Shown piece after piece: positions 43,995 to 52,603 of a DNA stretch of 64,000 bases (position 1 is the first letter of the stretch; each line of letters begins with the position of its first letter). The DNA is taken from contig NZ_AP024600.1 of assembly GCF_036322585.1 (NCBI RefSeq), positions 1,178,001 to 1,242,000 on the forward strand, read 5' to 3'. Origin of the DNA: Luteolibacter sp. LG18 (GTDB lineage: Bacteria; Verrucomicrobiota; Verrucomicrobiia; Verrucomicrobiales; Akkermansiaceae). Below the pieces are notes generated by a model. That model saw only the letters and a list, made by a program, of their open reading frames with translations. It searched no databases and had not been told where the DNA came from. The translations under genes were made by a program, and so were the position numbers.

Positions 43995-45545
43995 CTATCG
44001 TTCCCTCTCGATCACCACGGGATCGACATCCACCTTCATCGACAGGGTGATCTTCCGCTCACCGGTTTCGGCCGTGCCGAAGGGGGTCTCACGTCCCTTG
44101 ACGACGGTGAGCTTCCCTTTGGCAGCCAATCCCGGCAAGGTCGGGAAACCGTCGAGATCCAGTTCGTGGCGGAGTTCGAGGATTTGCCCGTTCTCCTTCA
44201 ATTCCGGCTCAACCTCGAAGGACAGCATGAGGTTTTCATTTTGATCCTCACAGGTGAGAACTTGCTTTTGCCCGCTGCGGACCAACAGCCTCGCTCCGGC
44301 CACAACCGGGCCATTCGCCTCCCCACCCGCCACTCCACGGAACGTGGCCGTCAGATTGAGAGGCGGTGGCAGGTTGCACATGGGCATGAGCAGATCCTCC
44401 ACATGCCTCAGGCTCTCCGCATCCTTGGACGCCACCACCAGACGCCTCAACCGCGGATCGAATGCAGCATAATCGCCATCCGCCAACGGCAGACCCAGTT
44501 TGACCAGCGGCGGTTTGAGATCCCACATGGTCACCGGCGCGAATTCCCTCAACCCGTCTGGAATCACTGCGTCCTGGCAAGCCGCCGGTCGTGGCACATC
44601 GATCCCACCCCGTTCGGCGGCGTCAAAGGGGTTCTGCGGCTCCTCCGGCACGTCGTATCCAGCCGTTTTGAAGATCCCTCTCGCCTCATCCGCTCCGAGA
44701 TCGAGCTCCGCCACGGTGAGCAGGGAGCCTTGGACGGTGACAGTCCCCAAACGATGAACCAGATGATCCGGCGTACGCTGCCTCACGAACTCTGCCTTGC
44801 CCGCGACTTCTCTCAAACAGGACGTCTCTGCAGGCGAGCCATCCAAAAGCAAGTCACGCGCCTTGACCGTCACGGTCCAGGACTCGCCGGTCGGGGACAC
44901 CACCTGGGAAATCACCCGCTCCCTGTCCCTCGATGTCTCGGTCAGGAAACTACTCATGAAGCGCCATTTCAGCGGGCCGCCTTCCCGCGCTTCCTTCCAA
45001 TCCACGGCCAAGCGGATATCCGCCGCCAAGCGATCATCCGTCAGGATTGGCTCCGCTTCCACATCGATCTCGCCCAAGGTCCCCGCTCCGGATACCTCCC
45101 ACCGGGTGTCGGATTTGAAACCCGGCCGGTCGATGACTTCCGAGCGGTAAACAGGCTTGGCTCCGGCAGGCAAAGGGTCACCCGGGGCAATTCCACGATA
45201 CCATGCGAGCGAAATGCCGGCCAAATGGGGCTCTTGGAGAAACGGCCTCAAGTCCGCGCGATCGAGCGTGTAGCGGTTGCCGCGGGCGATCAACAGGCGG
45301 CGTGTCGAGTTCCAGACCAACCAAGCGCCTTGCCCAAACGTCTCTTCCGCGCGCAGCGCCTTGCTGAGATCCACCAGCCCGTCGCCCTTCGAAGAGAACA
45401 CGGAAGGAACAGGGGTCTCCGGGATCTCCACGCCTTCCTGAAGCGCTTCAGGTGGTGCGGCCAGCCGCCATGCCTGGGTCACGTCCTCCGCACGAGCGGC
45501 GACGATACAGGCGGTAAGACACAAAACGGGCCATGCGCTCAGCAT
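43995..45545 (-). CDS. large secretin-core-like secreted protein, copy 2
   Basis: A 516-residue protein with a signal peptide (ending VAARA). It has QGAWLVWNSTRRLLIARGNR near residue 75, SQVVSPTGESWTVTVKAR in the middle, AAFDPRLRRLVVASKD near 350, and MLSFEVEPELKENGQILELR at about 440. It matches copy 1 in the order of all these segments. The two genes are 47 bases apart; the kinase-like gene lies 64 bases upstream, suggesting one operon. Confidence 0.7.
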   Translation of the reverse strand: MLSAWPVLCLTACIVAARAEDVTQAWRLAAPPEALQEGVEIPETPVPSVFSSKGDGLVDLSKALRAEETFGQGAWLVWNSTRRLLIARGNRYTLDRADLRPFLQEPHLAGISLAWYRGIAPGDPLPAGAKPVYRSEVIDRPGFKSDTRWEVSGAGTLGEIDVEAEPILTDDRLAADIRLAVDWKEAREGGPLKWRFMSSFLTETSRDRERVISQVVSPTGESWTVTVKARDLLLDGSPAETSCLREVAGKAEFVRQRTPDHLVHRLGTVTVQGSLLTVAELDLGADEARGIFKTAGYDVPEEPQNPFDAAERGGIDVPRPAACQDAVIPDGLREFAPVTMWDLKPPLVKLGLPLADGDYAAFDPRLRRLVVASKDAESLRHVEDLLMPMCNLPPPLNLTATFRGVAGGEANGPVVAGARLLVRSGQKQVLTCEDQNENLMLSFEVEPELKENGQILELRHELDLDGFPTLPGLAAKGKLTVVKGRETPFGTAETGERKITLSMKVDVDPVVIERER

Positions 45546-45609
45546 GACTCGCTTTTGGCGAGTCCGGTGGAGAAGTCAACCGCCCTGACAACGCCGAAGG
45601 AAGTCCGGA

Positions 45610-46551
45610 TCACAAATCATCGTCGCTCACGCCTTCACCGAACTCGATCCGCGTAATCGGCCGGCCTTCTCTCAAGCAGCGGGCATCGTCGACAGCGTTG
45701 CGCAGCCAGCGGCAATCGCGGAGGTATTCCACCGGCACCGGTGCGACCAGCGCATCGATCACCGAGGGACGGTTCCGATCATCCAACATGATGTTCCGCT
45801 CATGCAGATCCGTGACCAGCCAACCTTCCCCGTTCAGCCAGAGAACGCCGACGGTCCGGGAACAGGTGGTGGTTTCCGGGAGCAGGCCGTACATCATGCC
45901 GAGCGCCTTGTGCTGGTTTTGTTTCAGCAATCTGGAGCCCGCCGTTTGGTCCGGGATTTCCTTCGCCAGTGGTTGTTTGACGACGAGGTAATTCCCATCC
46001 GTCGACAGCCCGGCGATTTCAGTCGGCAGTCCACCGGCCTGGTTCAAAAGGGCGAGTTTCGCCAGGGTGGTCATCAGGTCCGCGTTCCGCAGCTCGACAT
46101 CGAACCGGCCCTCGCCTCTGGAGACGAGGGTCGCGGCCTTGCCCAGGCTGCCGTCGATCCTCAGATCGAACAATTTGTAGACCACCCCGAAGGCATCATC
46201 GCGGAAGGGCGAGGCCTCGGCGCCGGGCCTGAGAGGAATGAGGATCCGCGAGGAGATGAGACTGTCCTCATCGTGGAAAATGCCCAGTTGCTCCAGGTCG
46301 ATCAGAGGGACCCGGTGCCGTCGGCAGAGCGTTTCGAAGGCCTCTTGCCAATCATCAAGTGAAACCGCTCCGCGGGATGGAGCTTGCTCAAATGCCTGGC
46401 GGATTCCTTTCGTTCGCTCTCGGTTAAGGGCAACGCAAGCTGGTCGCTGCTGGTCGTGGGGCCAACCTCCGAGGATGGCGGTGGGGATTCCGAGCCGCGG
46501 ATCGTCGTGTTTCCAAACGAACCCCTGTTCTGCCGGGAATGTTCCATTCAA
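45610..46551 (-). CDS. kinase-fold protein related to polyvalent-protein kinases
   Basis: A 313-residue soluble protein. GWLVTDLHERNIMLDDRNRP carries the D-x-x-x-x-N catalytic-loop pattern of protein-kinase folds, followed by SVIDALVAP at the position of the metal-binding Asp, and FGVVYKLFDLR may hold the ATP-binding Lys. This combination resembles the Ser/Thr/Tyr kinase domain found in phage and plasmid polyvalent proteins. The open frame begins with TTG, with no good ribosome-binding site, so the N-terminus is uncertain. It heads the operon with the two secretin-like proteins. Confidence 0.6.
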   Translation of the reverse strand: MNGTFPAEQGFVWKHDDPRLGIPTAILGGWPHDQQRPACVALNRERTKGIRQAFEQAPSRGAVSLDDWQEAFETLCRRHRVPLIDLEQLGIFHDEDSLISSRILIPLRPGAEASPFRDDAFGVVYKLFDLRIDGSLGKAATLVSRGEGRFDVELRNADLMTTLAKLALLNQAGGLPTEIAGLSTDGNYLVVKQPLAKEIPDQTAGSRLLKQNQHKALGMMYGLLPETTTCSRTVGVLWLNGEGWLVTDLHERNIMLDDRNRPSVIDALVAPVPVEYLRDCRWLRNAVDDARCLREGRPITRIEFGEGVSDDDL

Positions 46552-46689
46552 AGGAGGGTGGGTTGGAGGTGTGGGAGCCGGGGGGCCAGCTTCCCATCCC
46601 GGGTGAACCAGCCGCCGGAAGGGTAGCCGCTCATCCCACCCCTTTCAAGGGAGGATGAACGGCGGCTTCAAAATCCGGGCAATGGCCGG

Positions 46690-48774
46690 TCACGCGATCC
46701 CGGCGCGGACGAGCAGCGGCTCGAGTTCGGGATCGCGGCCCATGAAGCGGCGGTAGAGTTCGTCCACCGGAGCGGAGTTGCCCTTGCTGAGGATGTGCTC
46801 GCGGAAGGAATAGCCGGTCTCGGGATTGAGCACGCCTTCCTTCTTGAAGCGGGTGAAGGCGTCCGCATCCAGCACCTCGGCCCACTTGTAGGAGTAGTAA
46901 CCCGCGGCATAGCCGGTGGGGCTGCTGAAGAGGTGGTTGAAGCGGCGCGCCATCGACGGCGTGTCGGTCTTCAGCGGCGTGCGGTAGTCGGCGAGGATCT
47001 CGCGGTCCACCGCGTCGAGGTCGCGGCCGCGGTAGTGGTCGAAGTGGATGTGCAGATCGAGGTCGAGCTTGCCGAAGGCGAGCTGGCGCATGAAGGCGGT
47101 GGCGCTCATGTAGTTCTCCGCGGCCTTCATCTTGGCGAAGAGTTCATCCGGGATCGGCTCGCCGGTTTCGAAGTGGCGGGCGAAGAGATCGAGCGACTCG
47201 CGGTCCCAGCAGAAGTTCTCCATGATCTGCGAGGGCAGCTCGACGAAGTCCCACGGCACGTTGGTGCCGGCGAGCGACTTCACCGGCACATCGCTGAGCA
47301 GGCCGTGGAGCAGGTGGCCGAACTCGTGGAAGACGGTCTCGACCTCGCCATGGGTGAGCAGGGCGGGCTTGCCACCGACCGGCGGCGACATGTTGCCGGT
47401 GATCAGGCCGAGGTGGGGCTCGTCCGGGCCGCCGGTGTGGAGGCAGTTCATCCACGCGCCGCCGCGCTTCGGCTCGCGCGGGTGCCAATCGGCATAGAAC
47501 GAGCCGAGATGGCGGCCGGTCTTCGAATCGTGGATCTCGTAGAAGGTGACCTCGGGGTGCCAGACCTCGATGACGTCCGCAGGCGCATCGGCTGGGCGCT
47601 GGCCGCGCTCGTAGTAGACCACCTCGCGCTGGCGGATGGTGATGCCGAAGAGGCGGGACGAGAGCTCGAACATGCCGGCCATCACGCCCTCGACGGGGAA
47701 GTAGGGGCGCAGCGCCTCGTCATCGAGATCGTAGTTCTCCTTGCGCTGGCGCTCGGCCCAGTAGCCGGTTTCCCACGGCTGGAGGTCGTCGGCGGGGGCC
47801 TGGTTGGCGGCGGCCTTGTAGGAACGGAGCTGCTTGTAGTCCGCCAGGAAGCCGGGCTTCACACGGGCGTGGAGGTCCTCGGTGAAACGCAGCGCGGTCT
47901 TGCCGTCCTTCGCCATGCGGCGCAGCAGCGTGAGATCGGCGAAGTCGTCGTGGCCGAGGATGGCGGCCTTCTCGTGGCGGAGTTCGAGGATCTTCCAGAC
48001 CAGCCCGGTGTTGTCGAAATCGCCGGTGGCCCCGACCTTGCTGGACGCCTCCCAGACCTGGTGGCGGATGCCATCGTCATGCAGATACTGCATCACCGGC
48101 CCCATCGAGGGATACTGGAGGGTGAAGCGCCACGCGGGCTTGTCCTCGGTGGCCACGCCCTTCGCCTTGGCGTTGGCGAGCGCCGCGGCCTTCGAGGAAT
48201 CCGGGAGGCCGGCGAGCTTCGATTCATCGTCGATCACCAGCTCCCAGGCATTGGTCGAATCGAGGACGTGCTCGGTGTATTCCTGGGTGATCTTGGAAAG
48301 CTCCGCCTCCAGCTCGGCGATGCGGGCTTTCTTGTCGGCCGGGAGGTCGGCGCCGGACTGGACGAAATCGTTCATCGTCTCCTCCACGAAACGGCGGCGC
48401 ACCGGATCGAGCTGCTCGACGGCGGCGCTGCGGCCGAAGGTTTTCAGCACGGTCCAGAGCGCGTCATCGAGCGGGATCGAGGCGTAAAAATCGGACACCT
48501 CCGGCAGCATCGCGTTGAGGGCGGCGCGCTGTTCCGGGCCATCGTTGACGGAATCGAGGTGGTTGAGCAGGCCCCAGCCGCGGCTGAGCGGTTCGGTGGC
48601 CTTTTCGAGCGCGGCGAAGGTGTTCTCGTAGGTCAGCGCGGCAAGGTCGGCGGCGCGGATGGCATCGAGGCGGTCCTTGGCCTGCGCGAGCGCGTGGCGG
48701 ATGTCCGGCTCGACGGCTTCGGGGACGAGGGTGGACCAGCGGACGTGGAAGGATTCGTCGAGGAACGGATGCAT
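46690..48774 (-). CDS. prlC: M3 family metallopeptidase (oligopeptidase A-like)
   Basis: Zinc oligopeptidase of 694 residues that degrades short cytosolic peptides. HEFGHLLHG near residue 478 supplies the HExxH zinc ligands, with the third ligand Glu expected in the following helix (FVELPSQIMENFCWD). The N-terminal helical domain and length fit oligopeptidase A/dipeptidyl carboxypeptidase Dcp. No signal peptide. A 138-base gap with no clear feature separates it from the kinase-like gene. Confidence 0.95.
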   Translation of the reverse strand: MHPFLDESFHVRWSTLVPEAVEPDIRHALAQAKDRLDAIRAADLAALTYENTFAALEKATEPLSRGWGLLNHLDSVNDGPEQRAALNAMLPEVSDFYASIPLDDALWTVLKTFGRSAAVEQLDPVRRRFVEETMNDFVQSGADLPADKKARIAELEAELSKITQEYTEHVLDSTNAWELVIDDESKLAGLPDSSKAAALANAKAKGVATEDKPAWRFTLQYPSMGPVMQYLHDDGIRHQVWEASSKVGATGDFDNTGLVWKILELRHEKAAILGHDDFADLTLLRRMAKDGKTALRFTEDLHARVKPGFLADYKQLRSYKAAANQAPADDLQPWETGYWAERQRKENYDLDDEALRPYFPVEGVMAGMFELSSRLFGITIRQREVVYYERGQRPADAPADVIEVWHPEVTFYEIHDSKTGRHLGSFYADWHPREPKRGGAWMNCLHTGGPDEPHLGLITGNMSPPVGGKPALLTHGEVETVFHEFGHLLHGLLSDVPVKSLAGTNVPWDFVELPSQIMENFCWDRESLDLFARHFETGEPIPDELFAKMKAAENYMSATAFMRQLAFGKLDLDLHIHFDHYRGRDLDAVDREILADYRTPLKTDTPSMARRFNHLFSSPTGYAAGYYSYKWAEVLDADAFTRFKKEGVLNPETGYSFREHILSKGNSAPVDELYRRFMGRDPELEPLLVRAGIA

Positions 48775-48888
48775 GACGTGGTTCTTTTGATGGGAAAGGC
48801 GGGAAAGTGAAGCCGGGAATTACATCGCCCGCGAAGGGCCGGTTTGTCTTGTCTGGATTTCCGGCTCCGGACGAGATAACAACCCGCC

Positions 48889-49611
48889 ATGGCCTCGGAG
48901 CACCCTTATTTCAACCCGTATTCCACCTCCGGAACGATCGCCCAAAGCCCGCAGGAAACGCGGCTGGATTTCGTCAAGAAAACCTACTGGCACCTCGCGG
49001 CGGCGATGGCGGCCTTCGCGATCCTCGAAACCCTGCTGCTCAAGGCCGGGCTCGGCGAAGTGGCCATGCGCGCCGCCTTCGGCAGCCGCATCGGCTGGCT
49101 GCTCGTCCTCGGCGGATTCGCGCTGGTGGGCTCCATCGCGGACCGCTGGGCACGCAGCTCGACCTCGCTCTCCACCCAGTATCTCGGCCTGGCCGTCTAC
49201 GTGGTGGCGGAAGTCATCATCTTCCTGCCGATGCTGGCGCTGGCCCCGATCGTCTCGGGTGACCCGCTGGTGCTCGGCAAGGCGGCGGTCGTGACCTGCG
49301 CGATGGTGCTGGGCCTGACGGCGGTGGCGTCCTCGACCCGCACCGACTTCACCTTCATGGGCGGCTTCCTCAAGGTCTGCGGCATGGTCGCGCTGGGCGC
49401 GGTGGTGCTGGCCTGCCTGACCCCGATCACGCTCGGCTTCTGGTTCAGCGTGGTGATGGTGGTCTTCGCCAGCGCCTGCATCCTCTATCAGACCAGCGCG
49501 ATCCAGTATCACTACCAGCCGGGCCAGCACGTGGCCGCGGCGCTGAGCCTCTTCGCCAGCGTGGCCCTGCTGTTTTGGTACATCCTGCGCATCTTCATGC
49601 GCCGGAACTAA
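48889..49611 (+). CDS. Bax inhibitor-1 (BI-1)/YccA family membrane protein
   Basis: A 240-residue inner-membrane protein with seven hydrophobic helices. The N-terminal cytosolic part ends RLDFVKKTYWHLAAAMAAFA; TSAIQYHYQPGQHVAAALSL near the C-terminus and CILYQTS fit the BI-1/TMBIM family. In bacteria such proteins bind FtsH or act as a calcium leak. Transcribed divergently from the oligopeptidase gene. Confidence 0.92.
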   Translation: MASEHPYFNPYSTSGTIAQSPQETRLDFVKKTYWHLAAAMAAFAILETLLLKAGLGEVAMRAAFGSRIGWLLVLGGFALVGSIADRWARSSTSLSTQYLGLAVYVVAEVIIFLPMLALAPIVSGDPLVLGKAAVVTCAMVLGLTAVASSTRTDFTFMGGFLKVCGMVALGAVVLACLTPITLGFWFSVVMVVFASACILYQTSAIQYHYQPGQHVAAALSLFASVALLFWYILRIFMRRN

Positions 49612-49675
49612 GCCCAGCCGCTTTTCCCGGGCCCGATTGCAAAAGCGTTCTCACCCGTATTTCCGGCCCGATTTT

Positions 49676-49791
49676 GACAGAATTAACAGAATTAACAGAA
49701 TTAACAGAATTTTGCAGGATTTACAGAATAGGCAAAAACCGGACCGCTTTCCACGATCCTGTTAATTCTGAAAAATTCTGTTAATTCTGTC
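49676..49791. repeat. family D AT-rich repeat
   Basis: Starts with GACAGAATTAACAGAATT and has two or three direct copies of AGAATTAAC, then ends with the exact reverse complement at 49774-49791. The ends are perfectly inverted over 18 bases. A+T content is far above the rest of the window. Confidence 0.85.
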
Positions 49792-49835
49792 TGACTTGGC
49801 TCGCGTGTCCCAAGGAGCCATCTCCCAAAAGATTC

Positions 49836-50324
49836 TCAGGGGCCGGTCGCTTCGAAACGGCCGGCCTCTCTGTTTTTCCGGACCTTGCCGGCCTCGAAAA
49901 TGGTGCCGTTCATCGCCAGATGGACGCCGGGCGGCAGCGATTGGACCGCACCGAGGGCGAGGCCGAGATTGAAAATGGCATCGGTGGTCTTGAAGCGGGC
50001 GGGCGCGAGCGCGCCGGTCAGCACAATGGTCTTGCCCGGGATGCCGGTGAGCTTTTCCGCGGTGAGGGACATCGTGTCCGTGCCATGGGTGATGAGGATG
50101 CGGGATTCCGGTGCGGCCTCGCAGGCGGCACGGATCGCGGCACGGTCGTCATCGTTGATCTCCAGGCTGTCCTTCCGCATCAGGGACTCCAGCCGCCACT
50201 CGAGCGCCACCCCGGCCTCGCGGAAGACGTGGGGCACGGTGGGCTCGCCGACCTCGTATTCCGAGGAGGCGTCGAAGTAGACCTTGTCGATGGTGCCGCC
50301 GGTGGTGAGGACGAGGACGCTCAT
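49836..50324 (-). CDS. short asparaginase-domain protein
   Basis: A 162-residue protein that corresponds to the N-terminal catalytic domain of L-asparaginase. LVLTTGGTIDKVYFD gives the first active-site Thr loop and ILITHGTDTMSLTAEKL the second. The whole C-terminal domain of classical asparaginases (about 150 residues) is absent, a known compact version. Its start codon overlaps the stop of the uracil-DNA glycosylase gene by four bases. Confidence 0.88.
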   Translation of the reverse strand: MSVLVLTTGGTIDKVYFDASSEYEVGEPTVPHVFREAGVALEWRLESLMRKDSLEINDDDRAAIRAACEAAPESRILITHGTDTMSLTAEKLTGIPGKTIVLTGALAPARFKTTDAIFNLGLALGAVQSLPPGVHLAMNGTIFEAGKVRKNREAGRFEATGP

Positions 50325-51208
50325 TTGAGGAAATAGCCGCGCTGTTTGTCGGAGACCGGCATGCCGAGCAGCTCCATGACCTCCAGCATGTCCTCCCAGA
50401 CCTTGCGCTTGTCCAGGTTTCCGGAGGTGGTGCGCAGCAGGTAGCTGGGGTGGTAGGTCACGCGCACCGGCACGCCTTCGAACTCATGCCACCTGCCACG
50501 CATGCGGGCCACGCCTTCATCGGTGCCGAGCAGGCCCTTCGACGCGGTGCCGCCGAGGGCGACGATGCACTTCGGGCGGACGATGCCGATCTCGCGGCGG
50601 ATGAAGGGCAGGCAGGACGCCATTTCCTCGTCCGTGGGCGGGCGGTTGTTCGTGGTCTGGCCGGGGATAGCCGGGCGGAACTTGACGATGTTCGAGATGT
50701 AAACCGCCTCGCGGCCAAGGCCCATGGCGCGGAGGATGTCGGTGAGTTTCTGGCCGGCGGGACCGACGAATGGCTCGCCCTGGCGCTCCTCCTGATAGCC
50801 CGGCGCCTCGCCGACGAGCATCAGGTCGGCCTCGGGATTGCCCACGGAAAACACCATGGTGTCCCGCAGGGTGCCGAGCGAGCGGGCGGCAGTCCAATTC
50901 TGGGCCTGGGCCTTGAGCGCGGCGATCTGGTCGGCGGCGCTGCCATCCGAGGCGCGGACCTCGGCGATGACCGGGGCCGGGCGCGGCGTGGGCGCGGGCT
51001 CCAGCACATCGGAAAGCGAAAAGGCCGGGCTTTCCGGCGCGGGGCGGGCGGGTGGGGGCGGCGGAGCGGGAGCCGCGGCCGGACGTTTCGAGCGGGCATT
51101 GAGCTCGCGCAGGACCTGGCGCGCGCCTTCATCGAGATGCACATGGGTCACCCCGCGCGCCTCTTCGGCACGCAGGAACTCAATCAGGGCATCGACCGGA
51201 CGACTCAC
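50321..51208 (-). CDS. uracil-DNA glycosylase family protein (type 4-like)
   Basis: Base-excision DNA repair enzyme, 295 residues from GTG 51208. A Pro-rich N-terminal region (about 45-85) leads into the UDG fold: VFSVGNPEADLMLVGEAPGY (motif A), EPFVGPAGQKLTDILRAMG, and VTYHPSYLLRTTS (motif with catalytic His). Family 4 enzymes hold an Fe-S cluster with two N-terminal Cys; here that region reads ARSLGTLRDT and has no Cys, although Cys in ASCLPFIRRE and PKCIVALGG remains. Confidence 0.88.
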   Translation of the reverse strand: MSRPVDALIEFLRAEEARGVTHVHLDEGARQVLRELNARSKRPAAAPAPPPPPARPAPESPAFSLSDVLEPAPTPRPAPVIAEVRASDGSAADQIAALKAQAQNWTAARSLGTLRDTMVFSVGNPEADLMLVGEAPGYQEERQGEPFVGPAGQKLTDILRAMGLGREAVYISNIVKFRPAIPGQTTNNRPPTDEEMASCLPFIRREIGIVRPKCIVALGGTASKGLLGTDEGVARMRGRWHEFEGVPVRVTYHPSYLLRTTSGNLDKRKVWEDMLEVMELLGMPVSDKQRGYFLK

Positions 51209-51331
51209 GCGGGCGACGCTAGCGGGCGATCCGGAGAGGCGCAACCGTGGTCTCCTCCGGGCAGCGGATTCCAATCGCCGGGCCGCCTTGTAGTTGTCCC
51301 GGCGGCGGGATTCGCGCAGCATCGTCCCGGA

Positions 51332-51730
51332 TTGAGCGAACCGCCCCTGATTCCCAACACCTCGACGACCGGCCGCTGGTTCACCGCCCGCAGACTGTGG
51401 TCGAAGCTCAGCCGTGCCGCGAAATTCGCCGGGGAAAAGGTCCTGCTCACCGCCCTGATCCTGTTTTACTGCCTCCAGGACAAGGACACACCCGCTTGGG
51501 CGAAGGGGGTGATCGTCGGTGCGCTCGGCTACCTGATCCTACCGGTGGACCTGATCCCGGACGCGATTCCCGGCGTCGGCTACTCGGACGACTGGGGCGC
51601 GCTGGTGGGCGCGCTCGGCACCGTGGCCGCCTACATCAAGGACGAGCACAAGGACAAGGCCCGCGCCCAGATTGACCGCCTGTTCGGCCTCAAAAAAGAA
51701 TCCCCGCCCCCGCCGCCGGAATTTTCCTGA
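51332..51730 (+). CDS. YkvA family protein (DUF1232)
   Basis: A 132-residue protein with DUF1232: a hydrophobic stretch ALILFYCLQDKDTPAWAKGV, then GALGYLILPVDLIPDAIPGV and YSDDWGALVGALGTVAAYI. The LPVDLIPDxIP signature is typical. The start is TTG 51332; no ATG or GTG is available between the last upstream stop context and the domain. Probably a membrane-associated protein of unknown role. Divergent from the UDG gene. Confidence 0.85.
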   Translation: MSEPPLIPNTSTTGRWFTARRLWSKLSRAAKFAGEKVLLTALILFYCLQDKDTPAWAKGVIVGALGYLILPVDLIPDAIPGVGYSDDWGALVGALGTVAAYIKDEHKDKARAQIDRLFGLKKESPPPPPEFS

Positions 51731-51776
51731 AGGATTTCGTCCGGGGCGTGGTATGGATGCGCCGGACACCACGACC

Positions 51777-52544
51777 ATGATCCGCCCCGTTCTCACGTAT
51801 CTCGCGCTGGCCGGATTCGCCGCCGCCGCACCGCACATCGATGTCGACGCCTTCGGCAAGAGCCTCGGCGGCTGGAAGGGCAAGACGGTGACCTATTCGC
51901 TCTCCGGCAGCGAGTACAAGACCTACAAGCCGGAGATCTCCCCCACCCCGGACGGCGGGATTTTCGTTTCGATCCGCATCGACCACGTCCGCGGCTGGCT
52001 GTCGTCCGACGACCACGCGGTGCTCGAAATCACGGTGGCGCCGAACGCGACCATCGCCTCCGCCCAGTCCAGCCTGGCGCTCCAGGGCATTTCCATTTCC
52101 AGCGATCTGATCCGCGGCAGCGCGGACGCGGGCGCACACGTCGGCGGGGTCGGCGCGGCGGTGAAGATCGGCGGCGACCTAGTTGCGGACCTATCCTCGA
52201 AGCTGCTCCGCGAGAAGATCGTGGAGGCGGGCCGGGTGTCGTTCCCGGCGGCGATCCGCCACAATTACAACCATCTCTACCAGGCCATCCGCACCGAGGA
52301 CGGCCAAGCCCCTCCGCCGATGCCCGCGGTGAAGGAAGCGGAAAAACCGAAGGAGCCGGAGAAGCCCAAGGAGGGCGACAAGCCGAAGGACACCGCGAAG
52401 CCGGCGGAGGCCGGCAAGCCCGCCGAACCGGCGAAACCCGCGGACCCGAAACCGGCCGAAGCCAAGCCCGCGGAAACCAAGGCCCCGGAGAACGCGAAGC
52501 TGGAGATCAAGCCCGTCGGCTCGACGCAGGAGTTGAAGAAGTAA
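51777..52544 (+). CDS. exported protein with Pro/Lys-rich C-terminal tail
   Basis: A 255-residue protein. A signal peptide (LTYLALAGFAAAAPH) precedes a folded region of about 150 residues (VDVFG-type SLGGWKGKTVTYSL, VLEITVAPNATIASAQSSLA, GDLVADLSSKLLREKIV). The last 75 residues are low-complexity (KPKEGDKPKDTAKPAEAGKP), probably an extended linker. The family was not recognised. It follows the YkvA gene by 46 bases. Confidence 0.7.
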   Translation: MIRPVLTYLALAGFAAAAPHIDVDAFGKSLGGWKGKTVTYSLSGSEYKTYKPEISPTPDGGIFVSIRIDHVRGWLSSDDHAVLEITVAPNATIASAQSSLALQGISISSDLIRGSADAGAHVGGVGAAVKIGGDLVADLSSKLLREKIVEAGRVSFPAAIRHNYNHLYQAIRTEDGQAPPPMPAVKEAEKPKEPEKPKEGDKPKDTAKPAEAGKPAEPAKPADPKPAEAKPAETKAPENAKLEIKPVGSTQELKK

Positions 52545-52573
52545 CTCGCTGCGGAACCGGCGTCCGCTCCACC

Positions 52574-52603
52574 CATGCGCAAGTTGGAAACTGACGCTAC
52601 TTC
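52574..52603. repeat. family F repeat, second copy
   Basis: Near-identical to the unit at 19516-19545 (CATGCGCAAGTTGGAAAC followed by GACGCTACTTC). It overlaps the 3' end of the minus-strand GH20 gene, giving its last AAG codon and TAG stop. Confidence 0.75.

Noticed and set aside
46552-46689. Gap between the kinase-like gene and the oligopeptidase gene
   Set aside because: No reading frame, repeat or RNA gene could be supported there.
49575-49784. Reading frame encoding a Leu-Thr-Glu repeat
   Set aside because: It is the family D repeat read as protein, beginning inside the BI-1 gene.
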